From Planctomycetota bacterium (GTDB taxonomy: Bacteria; Planctomycetota; Phycisphaerae; UBA1845; PWPN01): a DNA stretch of 53,458 nucleotides. Made by a program: the position numbers and the translations under genes. This document shows positions 16,625 to 25,069 of the stretch, piece after piece. The notes below the pieces were generated by a model. It did not search any database, was not told the DNA's origin, and saw only the letters and a list, made by a program, of their open reading frames with translations. Every line of letters begins with the position of its first letter. The first letter of the stretch is position 1. The stretch is taken from positions 1-53,458 of the forward strand of contig JAKPHF010000051.1 of assembly GCA_029550525.1 (NCBI GenBank), written 5' to 3'.

Positions 16625-17554
16625 ATGGCTCGACCGCTGAGCAAGATCGCGCCGGACTGGTGGGATTACACCACGTTGCCCAAGGAATTGCTCGAGGAAG
16701 TCGCTCGTCTCACTGCCAAGGATATCGAAAACCTGTCGCGCGACGGCTTTCGCGTCGTGATGTACGACTCGCTCGAGGACTTCTGGTTGGCCGAGGCGTT
16801 GGAATACATCGAGGCGTGGAAGCAGGCCACACCGGATGAGCCGGTCGGCATCTGCGGCCCCATCGGCCCGACGGAGCAACTTCCGTTGGTGGCACGGCTG
16901 GTCAACGCACTGGAGCTCGATCTCAAGCACGCTCACTTCTGGGGCATGGACGAGTGGTATCTCGACGGCAAGGAAGTGCCCGAGAGCCATCCGTTGTCGT
17001 TCGCTCGCACCGACAAGGAGCTGTGCTTCAACCGCATTCGGCCCGATCTGCGCATGCCGGAGGCCAACCTGCATTTCCCGGCCGCGGATCCCACCGAGTA
17101 CAAGAACAGCTGGCGCAAGGCCCGTTGCGCGATCATGCAGGGCGGCCAAGGTGAGATCAAGCACTGGGCGTTCAACGATCCACCCAAGCGAGAAGGCAAG
17201 TACGTGGACAATCCCCCTTCGCCGGAGGAGTACCGGCAGCTAGCGACGCGAGTGGTCGATCTCCATCCGCTCACGCTCGTGCAGAACGCTCGCACCAGCG
17301 GCGGGGGCAACATTCCGCTCGTGCCGTCGCAGGCCATCACCGTCGGGCCGGTCGAAACCTGGCAGGCCGGCCGCGTGTCCATCTGGCATCCTGGTTGGCA
17401 CGACAACGCGTTCGGCATCCGCCTGACTGCATTCATGATTTCCAAGCGGATCCCCGACGCGTCGGTGCCCATGTCGCTGTTGGCGGATCATCCCAACGTG
17501 CAGTTCAACTATTACCGGCCCGGCATCGGAACGTGCGAGACCGACATGCATTGA
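16625..17554 (+). CDS. NagB/6-phosphogluconolactonase-fold sugar-phosphate isomerase-like protein, 309 aa
   Basis: It resembles glucosamine-6-phosphate deaminase. [11 protein letters not shown] (Asp109) matches the NagB GLDEY motif, and KHWAFNDP (His180, Asp185) matches DGHIAFNEP. Compared with NagB, the catalytic Asp two residues before the His is Ile178, and the Glu is Asp185. Activity may therefore differ from deamination. GGAGG stands 7 bases before ATG 16625; an earlier overlapping ATG is out of frame. The next large gene is a Gfo/Idh/MocA oxidoreductase, so a sugar-phosphate or amino-sugar breakdown role is plausible. Confidence 0.85.
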   Translation: MARPLSKIAPDWWDYTTLPKELLEEVARLTAKDIENLSRDGFRVVMYDSLEDFWLAEALEYIEAWKQATPDEPVGICGPIGPTEQLPLVARLVNALELDLKHAHFWGMDEWYLDGKEVPESHPLSFARTDKELCFNRIRPDLRMPEANLHFPAADPTEYKNSWRKARCAIMQGGQGEIKHWAFNDPPKREGKYVDNPPSPEEYRQLATRVVDLHPLTLVQNARTSGGGNIPLVPSQAITVGPVETWQAGRVSIWHPGWHDNAFGIRLTAFMISKRIPDASVPMSLLADHPNVQFNYYRPGIGTCETDMH

Positions 17555-17557
17555 GCC

Positions 17558-17592
17558 CCGCTGTCCGTTGGCCATCGTCCGTAGTTCGTTGT
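17558..17592. repeat. Heptamer array of CCGTNGT type (5 units)
   Basis: Units ccgctgt, ccgttgg, ccatcgt, ccgtagt, tcgttgt start 4 bases after the NagB-like stop codon. This is a second heptamer family, distinct in sequence from the AGCTNTC units but of the same period. Confidence 0.7.
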
Positions 17593-17605
17593 GGGGTCGT
17601 TAGCA

Positions 17606-17938
17606 GTGGTTACCTACCTGCAGATGTGCGCGCCTCTCTGGCTGAGTCCGATGCTGATTTGTCTCTATTTTCGTGAGATCGATCGTCGCGGCGATCGCCG
17701 GGACCTGCGCCGCGTGAACCTGGCGATCGCCGGCCTGCTGGGTTTGGGTTTTACTGTGGCCGCAGCCGGGTATGTCGTGCAATTTGGGTTGAAGGGGAAC
17801 TTTTCGGCCGGCATATTCCAGCTGGCCATGCTGGGCTGCCTTGTGGGGGCGATTGGCCTGGCTATATTCAGCTTCATCGGCCACTGGCGGATGTTCACCA
17901 AGGCCATGTCCGGCCGGATGGCGTGGTGTTTTTCCTGA
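17606..17938 (+). CDS. Small two-helix membrane protein, 110 aa
   Basis: Not recognised. GTG at 17606 is taken as the start (GGGG 9 bases upstream); GTG 17591 or ATG 17624 are possible. A short hydrophobic start (LQMCAPLWLSPMLICLYF) is followed by a basic stretch (REIDRRGDRRDLRRVN), then two clear membrane helices, LAIAGLLGLGFTVAAAGYVV and FQLAMLGCLVGAIGLAIFSF, and a short cytoplasmic tail. It lies between the NagB-like gene and the oxidoreductase on the same strand and may share their transcript. Confidence 0.65.
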   Translation: MVTYLQMCAPLWLSPMLICLYFREIDRRGDRRDLRRVNLAIAGLLGLGFTVAAAGYVVQFGLKGNFSAGIFQLAMLGCLVGAIGLAIFSFIGHWRMFTKAMSGRMAWCFS

Positions 17939-17959
17939 CCCGGCCAAGGGTTGTCGTAC

Positions 17960-19288
17960 ATGAAGAATTCCAAGGGGGTTCGTGTGTCAAAATGCAGGAC
18001 GCGTCGTGATTTTCTGAAGACCTCCGCGCTGGCCGCGGCAGGGTTGTGGTCGGGACGCCGAGTGTGGGGTAATGCCAAGCTGTCGGCCAACGAGAAGCTC
18101 GGCATTGCGGTGATCGGTGTCTGCGGTCAAGGAAACTGGAACCTCGAGCAACTGATCGGAACCAACCAGGCCATCGTCGCTTTGTGCGACGTGGATGAGA
18201 AGCGATCGGCCAAGGCGCGGGCCCGCGTACCTGAGGCGAGCTTTTACGTCGATTTCCGCCGCATGCTTGACGAACGACACAAGGATATCGACGCGGTGTT
18301 GATCGCCACGCCCGATCACACGCATGCCGTGGCCACCATGGCCGCCATGCGCCTGGGCAAGCACGTCTACTGTGAAAAGCCGCTGACGCACTCGGTCTGG
18401 GAGGCCCGGCAGCTCATCGAAATGGCCCGTAAGACCAAGCTCGCGACGCAGATGGGCACGCAGATTCACGCCGGCAGCAACTATCGCCGGGTGGTGGAAC
18501 TGATTCAGACCGGCGCGATCGGAACGGTTCGCGAAGTGCTCGTGTGGTGTTCGAGGGTCTGGTCGGGCGGGAAGCGGCCGACCGACACGCCGCCCGTGCC
18601 CGAAGGGCTGCACTGGGATCTGTGGCTGGGGCCGGCGCCCGAACGGCCGTATCATCCGGCATACGCGCCGGCCGCCTGGCGGGGTTGGTGGGATTTCGGT
18701 GGGGGCGCCCACACCGACATGGCCTGCCACTACATGGACCTGGCCCACTGGGCACTGGACTTGCGGCACCCGGTGGTCATCGAAGCCGAGGGCCCGCCCG
18801 TTGATCCCGAGTCCGCACCGGCGAAGTTGACCGTGCGGTACGAGTATCCCGCTCGCGGAAAGCAGCCGCCGGTCAAGTTGACCTGGTCCGTCGGCTCGAA
18901 GCACCCGGACAAATACGTCGAGGGCGTGATGCCGAACTGGGGGGATGGCCTGCTGTTCATTGGTGACAAGGGCATGCTCGCCGCCGACTACGGCCGGTAC
19001 CAGCTCCTGCCCGAGAAGGAATTCGCCGGTTTCCAGCCGCCGGAGCCGTTCATTCCCGAGTCCATCGGTCATCACGCCGAGTGGATCAAGGCTTGCAAGG
19101 AGGGCACGCCCACGCTGTGCAACTTCGAGTACTCCGGCGCACTGACCGAGACCGTGTTGCTGGGCAACGTCGCCTATCGCAGCGGCAGCCGCATCGAATG
19201 GGACGCAGAGCACATGCGCATTCCGAACAACTCCCGCGCCGAGCAGTTCCTCCGCCGGGAGTACCGCAATGCGAGCGAGTGGTGGTGA
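17960..19288 (+). CDS. Tat-exported Gfo/Idh/MocA-family oxidoreductase, 442 aa
   Basis: NAD(P)-dependent sugar oxidoreductase family. The N-terminus is a twin-arginine signal: CRTRRDFLKTSALAAAGLW. The Rossmann part starts KLGIAVIGVCGQGNWNLEQL, with DVDEKR at the end of beta-2 and the family signature HVYCEKPLTHSVWEA. A typical planctomycete C-terminal domain follows (WDFGGGAHTDMACHYMDLAHWAL). AAGGG lies 9 bases before ATG 17960. As in many planctomycetes, Tat export suggests the cofactor is loaded in the cytoplasm and the enzyme acts outside the cytoplasmic membrane. The substrate is unknown, likely a sugar or cyclitol. Confidence 0.93.
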   Translation: MKNSKGVRVSKCRTRRDFLKTSALAAAGLWSGRRVWGNAKLSANEKLGIAVIGVCGQGNWNLEQLIGTNQAIVALCDVDEKRSAKARARVPEASFYVDFRRMLDERHKDIDAVLIATPDHTHAVATMAAMRLGKHVYCEKPLTHSVWEARQLIEMARKTKLATQMGTQIHAGSNYRRVVELIQTGAIGTVREVLVWCSRVWSGGKRPTDTPPVPEGLHWDLWLGPAPERPYHPAYAPAAWRGWWDFGGGAHTDMACHYMDLAHWALDLRHPVVIEAEGPPVDPESAPAKLTVRYEYPARGKQPPVKLTWSVGSKHPDKYVEGVMPNWGDGLLFIGDKGMLAADYGRYQLLPEKEFAGFQPPEPFIPESIGHHAEWIKACKEGTPTLCNFEYSGALTETVLLGNVAYRSGSRIEWDAEHMRIPNNSRAEQFLRREYRNASEWW

Positions 19289-19767
19289 ACCAGTCTCGTG
19301 CGGCCGGAGCCGCAAACGCGGGTCGTGGACGACTGACGAGCCCGTCCCGTCGATTCCATGAAATGCAAGACCGCCCGTGCCGTTCGATCGGCCGGGCGGT
19401 CCTTTATTCCGGGCCTTCCTCCAGGTTGGCGGACAACCTTAATCACACCGGACACACTTCAAACGATACGAATCGTCCCGGCCGCGGACTATCATTGGGC
19501 AACGAAAGCGATGCCGCGTGAGTGCGCGAGAGTTTGTACAGGCCGCGTTCACCGGATCCACATATCGGCAATATTTGCGCGGCCTGGGTGTTTCATCGCG
19601 GGCCGACGGCGTCTTGCATGTCGGTGTCGAACGATGCGCCGGAAGATAGTGCCGAATTGTTGTCCATGGGGTAAAAAGGGTCTTTACAACGGCTGCGCCG
19701 GCGAGTACGCTCACCACTCGCATTGTCCGGCGGGGTAAGAAGTTTTTTGCATGCTACGAGGCCCAGG
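19289..19767. other. 479-base gap between oxidoreductase and glycogen synthase
   Basis: It holds the terminator at 19369-19407 and, further on, no credible ORF. The last 100 bases before glycogen synthase contain A/T-rich runs (gtaaaaagg, agaagtttttt) that could belong to a promoter, but no clear -35/-10 pair was found. Confidence 0.4.
19369..19407 (+). terminator. Rho-independent-like terminator after the oxidoreductase
   Basis: A 9-bp stem, GACCGCCCG (19369-19377) with CGGGCGGTC (19393-19401), 15-nt loop, then CTTTATT. It is 80 bases past the oxidoreductase stop. Confidence 0.75.
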
Positions 19768-21732
19768 ATGAGCGAGACCTCACCGACGGACAACGGGCGC
19801 AATCTGCTCAACGAACAAGTTGCTGCGGTCCAGGAGCCCAGCACCAACCCGCTGTTGTTTGAAGCGGCTTGGGAAGTGTGTTCGCAGACGGGCGGCATCT
19901 ATACCGTGCTGCGAAGCAAGGCTCCGGCGGCCGTCACGCGCTGGGGCGACAATTACGTTCTTATCGGACCTTATCACGAAGCGGCCGCTCGCATCGAGTT
20001 CGAGCCCGCGCCGTTAAACGGTATCGTCGGCGAAGCGGTCGAGCAACTGCGGCATAGCGGGGTGGAAGTCCACACCGGTCGTTGGCTGATCACCGGCCGG
20101 CCCCGCGTGATCCTCATCAACGTTCGCTCCGCCTGGCACAAGCTGGGGGAGTGGAAGTATTACCTCTGGAAGGATCACGGCATCACCGTCCCCGACGGTG
20201 ACTGGCAGGTCGAAGAGTACGTCGCATTCGGGAACATCGTGGCCGATCTGCTGGTGTACGTTCGTGAGCGGGCCGGCAACCAGCCTATGCTCGCCCACTT
20301 CCACGAGTGGCAGGCCGCGGTGGCCATCCCTCGGCTGAAGCATCGTCAGGCCAAAATCCCGCTCGTCTTCACCACGCACGCGACGCTGGTCGGGCGCAGT
20401 CTCAGCGCCGCCAACGTGGACCTGTACGACTGGTTGCCCGGCATTGACGGCGAGGCCGTCGCCCGCGAGCATCAAATCTACGGCCGGTTCCAGATTGAGA
20501 AGGCCGCCGCGCATGCCTGCGACATCTTCACCACTGTCTCGGGCATCACCGCGCTGGAAGCCGAGCAGTTCCTGGGCCGCAAGCCCGACGTGCTCACGCC
20601 CAACGGTCTGAACGTCGAGCGCTTCGCCGCTCCGTATCAGTTCCAGAATCTGCACCGCGAGAACAAGGAACTGATTCACGAATTCGTGATGGGGCATTTC
20701 TTCCCCAGCTACACGTTCGACCTGGACCGTACGCTCTACATCTTCACCGCGGGACGCTACGAGTATCGCAACAAAGGCTTCGACGTGGTAATCGAGGCGC
20801 TGTACCAGTTGAATCAGCGGCTCAAGGCCGACCCGCAGGGCATGACCGTCGTCTGCTTCATCATTGCCCCCGCGCCGTATCGGGCGTTGAACGTCACCAC
20901 GCTGAATCGCCAGGCGATGTTCCACGAATTGCGCGACACGTGCATGAACATCCGCGAGGACATGGGGCGGCGGCTGTTTCGAGCGGTCGCTCACGGCCGC
21001 ATGCCTACGTTGGAAGACCTCATTGACGAGTTCTCCATGGTGCGGATCAAGCGCATGGGATACGCCTGGCGGCAGGGGCCGCCGCCCACCATCGTCACGC
21101 ACGATCTGGTAGACGACGCCAACGACCAGGTGCTCAATCACCTGCGGCATCGCAACCTGCTCAACTGGCCGGACGACCCCGTCAAAGTGGTCTTCCACCC
21201 GCAGTTCATCACCTCGACCAGTCCCGTGCTGGGTCTGGAATACGACCAGTTTGTGCGCGGCTGCAACTTGGGGGTGTTCCCGTCGTACTACGAGCCGTGG
21301 GGTTACACACCCATGGAGTGTGTGATTCGCGGCATTCCGGCGATCACCAGCGACCTGAGCGGCTTCGGCGCGTACGTGATGAGCCACTTCCCCGATCATG
21401 ACGACAACGGGATCTTCGTCGCCCGCCGGCGGGGGGCGACCTTCGCATCCACCACCGCGCAGGTCACAAGTTGGCTCTACGCACTCACTCGCATGTCGCG
21501 GCGCGAGCGGATCGCGCAGCGCAACCGGGTGGAAAGCCACGCCGAGCATTTCGATTGGTCGAACATGAGCCAGTACTATCGCGCCGCCTGCCGTCGGGCG
21601 TTGCAGATGTACTACCCCGATCAGGACGTGATGGCCTCGGACGAGGAACTCGCCCGTCGCGGCGACGCGCCCATGCGCCGTCCCAACACTCGGCGCGGGC
21701 GGCACCTCGTTCGCCACGACCGCAATCCGTAG
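19768..21732 (+). CDS. Glycogen synthase, eukaryote-type GT3 family, 654 aa
   Basis: It makes alpha-1,4-glucan from UDP-glucose in the GT3 family (yeast/animal glycogen synthase), not the usual bacterial GT5 GlgA. Evidence: FEAAWEVCSQTGGIYTVLRSK near the start, the sequence HFHEWQAAVAIPRLK, TTHATLVGRSL, TPNGLNVERF, FTAGRYEYRNKGFDV, and the C-terminal loop FPSYYEPWGYTPMECVIRGIP with its acidic Glu residues. The length is close to the eukaryotic enzymes (640-700), and the allosteric Arg-rich helix seen there is not obvious. GAGG stands 6 bases before ATG 19768; an earlier in-frame start at 19723 has no ribosome site. The C-terminal tail is Arg-rich. Confidence 0.93.
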   Translation: MSETSPTDNGRNLLNEQVAAVQEPSTNPLLFEAAWEVCSQTGGIYTVLRSKAPAAVTRWGDNYVLIGPYHEAAARIEFEPAPLNGIVGEAVEQLRHSGVEVHTGRWLITGRPRVILINVRSAWHKLGEWKYYLWKDHGITVPDGDWQVEEYVAFGNIVADLLVYVRERAGNQPMLAHFHEWQAAVAIPRLKHRQAKIPLVFTTHATLVGRSLSAANVDLYDWLPGIDGEAVAREHQIYGRFQIEKAAAHACDIFTTVSGITALEAEQFLGRKPDVLTPNGLNVERFAAPYQFQNLHRENKELIHEFVMGHFFPSYTFDLDRTLYIFTAGRYEYRNKGFDVVIEALYQLNQRLKADPQGMTVVCFIIAPAPYRALNVTTLNRQAMFHELRDTCMNIREDMGRRLFRAVAHGRMPTLEDLIDEFSMVRIKRMGYAWRQGPPPTIVTHDLVDDANDQVLNHLRHRNLLNWPDDPVKVVFHPQFITSTSPVLGLEYDQFVRGCNLGVFPSYYEPWGYTPMECVIRGIPAITSDLSGFGAYVMSHFPDHDDNGIFVARRRGATFASTTAQVTSWLYALTRMSRRERIAQRNRVESHAEHFDWSNMSQYYRAACRRALQMYYPDQDVMASDEELARRGDAPMRRPNTRRGRHLVRHDRNP

Positions 21733-21760
21733 ACGGCCGCTCAATTACGCTGCTCAAATA

Positions 21761-21796
21761 GAAAGGACATGCGCCTCGTAAGACGCATGTCCTTTC
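21761..21796 (+). terminator. Perfect 13-bp hairpin after glycogen synthase
   Basis: GAAAGGACATGCG (21761-21773) with its exact complement CGCATGTCCTTTC (21784-21796), 10-nt loop, 29 bases past the stop codon. The A/T-rich foot acts like a bidirectional terminator. Confidence 0.75.
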
Positions 21797-22370
21797 CGGT
21801 GTACAGGCCTTGGGGTAACGGCGAAAGAAGTTGTCCGCGACTTTCACACCTTCCCTGACCTGCGCATCTTCCCCATCCCTTGCGAGCGCCTCTTCCCCTG
21901 CGCGTTCCTTCCGCCTTCCTAATCTCGAGAACAACAGAACGGGTCGTTGGACGGCCCGAGATGAGTGTGGCCGTTTCGACCCGCGTACTCTAACTCCGGT
22001 TGCAGGGGCTTGCAAGCGAAAAAAACGCGAAATCTGAATTAAGAATGACGGTTGAATCGCGGAATGACTGTCGCTGACTTGCTGTTGCGGAGCGTGTCAC
22101 ATGATCCGGAATGGCAACAGTTTGCGAGATTTGGCTTGTACCGGGCGAGGCGATATGCAAACGCATTCACGGATGCGCAGCATCTCAGTCGGAGATGAAC
22201 CCGCCCCCTGTCTGATGACTCCGGAGCTTGTTGTCTCGTTGACAAGGGCTGTGAGCTTTGAGCTGTGGACTATGGCCGGACATCCAGCTGACAGCACTTT
22301 CCGACAAGAACTGTCGCCTCTATGACTCTGTGTGGTGAAACCCGCGCCGCTCGCAATGGTGAATCTTGGG
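21797..22370. other. 574-base intergenic region
   Basis: It lies between convergent genes. A pyrimidine-rich tract spans about 21840-21930. At 22248-22290 there is a weak heptamer-like run (ggctgtgagctttgagctgtgg). No credible ORF or RNA gene was seen; the ORFs there lack ribosome sites and family features. Confidence 0.4.
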
Positions 22371-22799
22371 TTACGGTCGTGCCGTGGCATCCTGGTGAGC
22401 TGGCCCGTTTGGGCCCGGCTCACCCGATGTCTCCTGCCAATTGACGCGCGGGGCGTCGCCCCACAGCAGTTCCAGGTCGTAATACTGGCGGCGTTCGGCG
22501 TCGAACAGATGCAACACGACGTCCACGTAATCGACGAGCACCCACGTCGCGTTCTCGTAGCCGCTGCGTCCGTATACGCGCTGCCCGACCGATTCGCCGT
22601 ATTCCTCGACCTTGTCCGCGATGGCCCGCATCTGCCGGTCGGACGTGCCCGTGGCGATCACGAAAAAATCCGCGATCGCCGACAACTGGCGCAGGTCCAG
22701 AATGACGACGTCTTCGGCGCGGTTCTCGGCGGCCAAGCGGGCCAGTTGCCGGGCAAAGTCGATCCCGATCACAGTGGGGGATTGCACTTGGTCACTCAT
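22371..22799 (-). CDS. rsfS: Ribosomal silencing factor RsfS, 142 aa
   Basis: It binds ribosomal protein uL14 and blocks joining of the ribosomal subunits when nutrients fall. The family core is clear: ARQLARLAAENRAEDVVILDLRQLSAIADFFVIATGTSDRQMRAIADKV, followed by the conserved WVLVDYVDVVLHLFDAERRQYYDLELLWGDAP. ATG 22799 (MSDQVQ) is chosen; a start 33 bases earlier is possible. A Pro/Gly-rich tail of about 20 residues is extra. It is 73 bases after the receiver-HTH gene on the same strand. Confidence 0.95.
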   Translation of the reverse strand: MSDQVQSPTVIGIDFARQLARLAAENRAEDVVILDLRQLSAIADFFVIATGTSDRQMRAIADKVEEYGESVGQRVYGRSGYENATWVLVDYVDVVLHLFDAERRQYYDLELLWGDAPRVNWQETSGEPGPNGPAHQDATARP

Positions 22800-22872
22800 G
22801 AGACAGTAGTCTAGGCGGTCGGCTCCTTGCACTCAACAGACGGTCGCGGCGTGCGCGCCGCATGCAGCCCGA

Positions 22873-23478
22873 TCACAGGCCGTCGAGCAGTTCGCAGAGC
22901 TGCTTGCCCAACGATCCGCTGATCCGGGCCAACGCCCAGACACTGGCCGCGTTTTTCCCCAGCTCAACCTGCGACAACTGTGACGTCGTCAGCTCCGATC
23001 GCTCCGACAGTTGCCGCAACGTCAGGCTCTGCTTGAGTCGTTCCTGCCGAATGCGCTGGCCAATGAGCCGGTTGAGTTCCTGCTCGTTCGTGTAAATCAG
23101 GCCCATCTCCTGGGCCATCCGTTCGACGGCGGCGAGCAGTTGCTCTTCGCGGAACGGCTTGGTGATGTAGTCCCGCGCCCCCAGACGCATGGTCTCGGCG
23201 GCGGTCTGCACGTCCGGGTAAGCGGTCATCACCAGGATGGCAATCCGCGGATCCTCCGCCTTGATCTTCTCAACCACCTCCAGGCCGCTCAGGTCAGGCA
23301 TCTTGATGTCAACCAGCGCGATGTCGAACGGCGTCTTGCGAACCGCCTGCAAACCCTGTCGCGGCTGGGTGAACGTTTCGACCTGGTATCCGTGCTCCTG
23401 AAGGATGGTCCCCACGGTCTTACATACCTGCGGGTCATCGTCGATCACGAGCATCTTGATGTGGTGTCTGACTGCCAT
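22873..23478 (-). CDS. Response regulator: receiver domain fused to XRE-type HTH, 201 aa
   Basis: Residues 6-125 are a CheY-like receiver: acidic pocket Asp13-Asp14, phospho-acceptor Asp57 in ALVDIKMPDLSG, Thr85 and Lys107 in YITKPF. After a helix (MAQEMGLIYTNEQELNRLIG) comes an XRE/Cro-type HTH at about 138-200: IRQERLKQSLTLRQLSERSELTTSQLSQVELGKNAASVWAL. A receiver joined to this kind of HTH is less common than winged-helix or NtrC-type outputs. No histidine kinase gene is adjacent, so its partner is unknown. A promoter is proposed at 23537-23565. Confidence 0.93.
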   Translation of the reverse strand: MAVRHHIKMLVIDDDPQVCKTVGTILQEHGYQVETFTQPRQGLQAVRKTPFDIALVDIKMPDLSGLEVVEKIKAEDPRIAILVMTAYPDVQTAAETMRLGARDYITKPFREEQLLAAVERMAQEMGLIYTNEQELNRLIGQRIRQERLKQSLTLRQLSERSELTTSQLSQVELGKNAASVWALARISGSLGKQLCELLDGL

Positions 23479-23536
23479 CGTAACTCACCGGAAAAAGTAA
23501 AGCCTCTACGGGGGGCACGCCCGCACCCTGACTTTC

Positions 23537-23565
23537 AGTATAATTTTATCGCCCAGAATACGCAA
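23537..23565 (-). promoter_or_regulatory. Putative promoter of the receiver-HTH gene
   Basis: On the minus strand, TTGCGT (23565-23560), 17-bp spacer, TATACT (23542-23537). It would start about 53 bases before ATG 23478. The -35 matches only in TTG. Confidence 0.45.
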
Positions 23566-23650
23566 AAACTAGTGCTGAAATGAAGGGCCTGCGGTACAAT
23601 TCCGCGCCTAACTGCCGAGCAGCCCTGATCTTCCCCTGCGGGAGCCCGTC

Positions 23651-24121
23651 ATGCGGCATCATCTGGCCGTTCTGCACCAAGCCTACCTCACGCAGATCGT
23701 GATGGGGCGGAAAACCGTCGAGTGCCGGTTGGGCCGAAAGGGGATGGCTCCGAACGGCATGGTGCAGCCAGGGGATCTGCTCTGGCTCAAGGAGGTTAGC
23801 GGACCCATCTGTGCGGCGGTTCGGGTACAGGAGGTCCACAGCATTCCACTGGGTGGAGCCGGGGCGGTCGAACGCATCCGCAGGGACTGGAACGATCGGA
23901 TCCTCGCGCCGGCGAGCTTCTGGCGGGCCGGCCGGGATGCATCCGTGGCGACGCTGATACTTCTGGGCGACCTCTGTTCCTTCCGACCATTTCGGATCGT
24001 CAAATCCGACCGGCGGGCGTGGGTCACGCTGGCGCATCCGCCAGTGCCCGGTCGGTCGCTTCGCTCCGAAGCGAGCCGTCGTCGGCAGGCGGCTTGTTGT
24101 GCGCCGGAACCCGCGTCCTGA
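23651..24121 (+). CDS. ASCH-domain-like protein, 156 aa
   Basis: The first 110 residues resemble an ASCH (PUA-like) domain: HLAVLHQAYLTQIVMGRKTVECRLGRKG, then VQPGDLLWLKEVSGPICAAVRVQEV. ASCH proteins are thought to bind RNA, and some are nucleases or amidohydrolases. GGAG lies before ATG 23651. The C-terminal ~45 residues are Arg/Ala-rich with CCAPE and may be disordered. It is divergent from the receiver-HTH gene. Confidence 0.75.
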   Translation: MRHHLAVLHQAYLTQIVMGRKTVECRLGRKGMAPNGMVQPGDLLWLKEVSGPICAAVRVQEVHSIPLGGAGAVERIRRDWNDRILAPASFWRAGRDASVATLILLGDLCSFRPFRIVKSDRRAWVTLAHPPVPGRSLRSEASRRRQAACCAPEPAS

Positions 24122-24256
24122 CCAACGCCGCTTATGACGCCCTGATCACCGCTCGCTTCGCTTCTCGACTCGCCGAGCCTTCGTCTTTCCAAGAACACTC
24201 GGTGCAAGATATACTGCTCTCGCACGTGTCCGCGCTGACGCGAGATGGAGGTAATC

Positions 24257-24799
24257 ATGAGATTCGCTGCTGTGGTGAGCTGTCTGGCCCTGGTCGGGAT
24301 GGCCGGCTGCGCCGGTGTCTCGGAGATCGGCTTCGGCCCGTTTCCGACCAGTGGGATTGGAGGTGGGCAATTGACGGCCGGCGTCGCGGGCTTCGTGCCT
24401 GGCACCGTGCCGCGAGAAGGGGAATTCTCGCTCCTGGTCGTCAACACCGACGCGGACACGGTGCACAACGTTGTGGTCACGCCGGAGGGAGGGCTGGCCA
24501 GCACTCGGTCGATCTCGCCGTGCAGCGCGGCCAGCTTCGCCGTGCCGTGCGACGCCCCAACCGTTCTCGTCCAGGTGATCCTTCCCGGGGTCGCCACCCG
24601 GGTGGAGCTGACGATCACGCCGGTTCCCGACGCTTGTCGCCAACGGATTGTCTACATCGGCGCTGCCGTGAAGCCGGACGGTGGCGGCGGGGGCGGTACG
24701 GATGAGGATGACGAACCGCCCACGTTGAGCGAGACCATCCCCGCGTCGGCCGTGAATTGCGGCCTGGGAGGCCTGCCGACCGGTATGGCGGACGAGTAG
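24257..24799 (+). CDS. Putative lipoprotein, 180 aa
   Basis: Function unknown. ATG 24257 has GGAGG 5 bases upstream; a TATACT at 24210 may be its -10. A signal peptide (RFAAVVSCLALVGMAGC) ends in lipobox GMAGC, so Cys18 would be lipidated. The mature part has a beta-rich stretch (EFSLLVVNTDADTVHNVVVTPEGG), two Cys in ISPCSAASFAVPCDAP and a Gly/Asp tail. It resembles the two lipoproteins on the opposite strand at 25070 and 25729 in layout: lipobox, short N-rich beta domain, Cys pairs. Confidence 0.75.
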   Translation: MRFAAVVSCLALVGMAGCAGVSEIGFGPFPTSGIGGGQLTAGVAGFVPGTVPREGEFSLLVVNTDADTVHNVVVTPEGGLASTRSISPCSAASFAVPCDAPTVLVQVILPGVATRVELTITPVPDACRQRIVYIGAAVKPDGGGGGGTDEDDEPPTLSETIPASAVNCGLGGLPTGMADE

Positions 24800-24912
24800 T
24801 CGGGCGAACGTGATTCGGCAAAAACCAAATGGCACGGTCTGACGCGGTGCATTGCCGCGGCCGACCGTGCCGTTATTATTTCATCACGACTGGCGAGAAG
24901 GACTGTGGGGGC

Positions 24913-24970
24913 AGCTGTCAGCTTTTGGCTCTCAGCTATCAGCCAGCTGTCTGGATCATAGCTCATAGCT
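24913..24970. repeat. Heptamer array ending in GCCAGCTGTCTGG
   Basis: Units agctgtc, agctttt, ggctctc, agctatc, agccagc run into tgtctgg. The closing motif matches those of the elements at 37.99 kb and 53.19 kb (GCCAGATGTCTGG, GCCAGATGTGTGG). It is between convergent lipoprotein genes. Confidence 0.75.
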
Positions 24971-24989
24971 TCAGAAGAGCCACAGAGCA

Positions 24990-25040
24990 CACAGAGGGCA
25001 CAGAGGCTGCTTCCATCTGCTCACCTCTGTGCCCTCTGTG
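24990..25040. repeat. Perfect 17-bp inverted repeat of CACAGAGG type
   Basis: CACAGAGGGCACAGAGG (24990-25006) and its exact complement (25024-25040) with a 17-nt spacer. It lies between two convergent genes and could end transcription on both strands, though it has no T-run. CACAGAG-type fragments recur at 35585 and 38052. Confidence 0.85.
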
Positions 25041-25069
25041 GTCAATCATTTCTGTGCACAGCTTGGAGA

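Noticed and set aside
17987..19315. 442-codon minus-strand open frame
   Set aside because: Antisense to the Gfo/Idh/MocA oxidoreductase, which has clear motifs.
20014..21744. 576-codon minus-strand open frame
   Set aside because: Antisense to glycogen synthase; no family likeness and no ribosome site.
21485..22015. 176-codon minus-strand open frame over the glycogen synthase terminator
   Set aside because: It covers the 3' end of glycogen synthase and a perfect hairpin, and has no ribosome site or family match.
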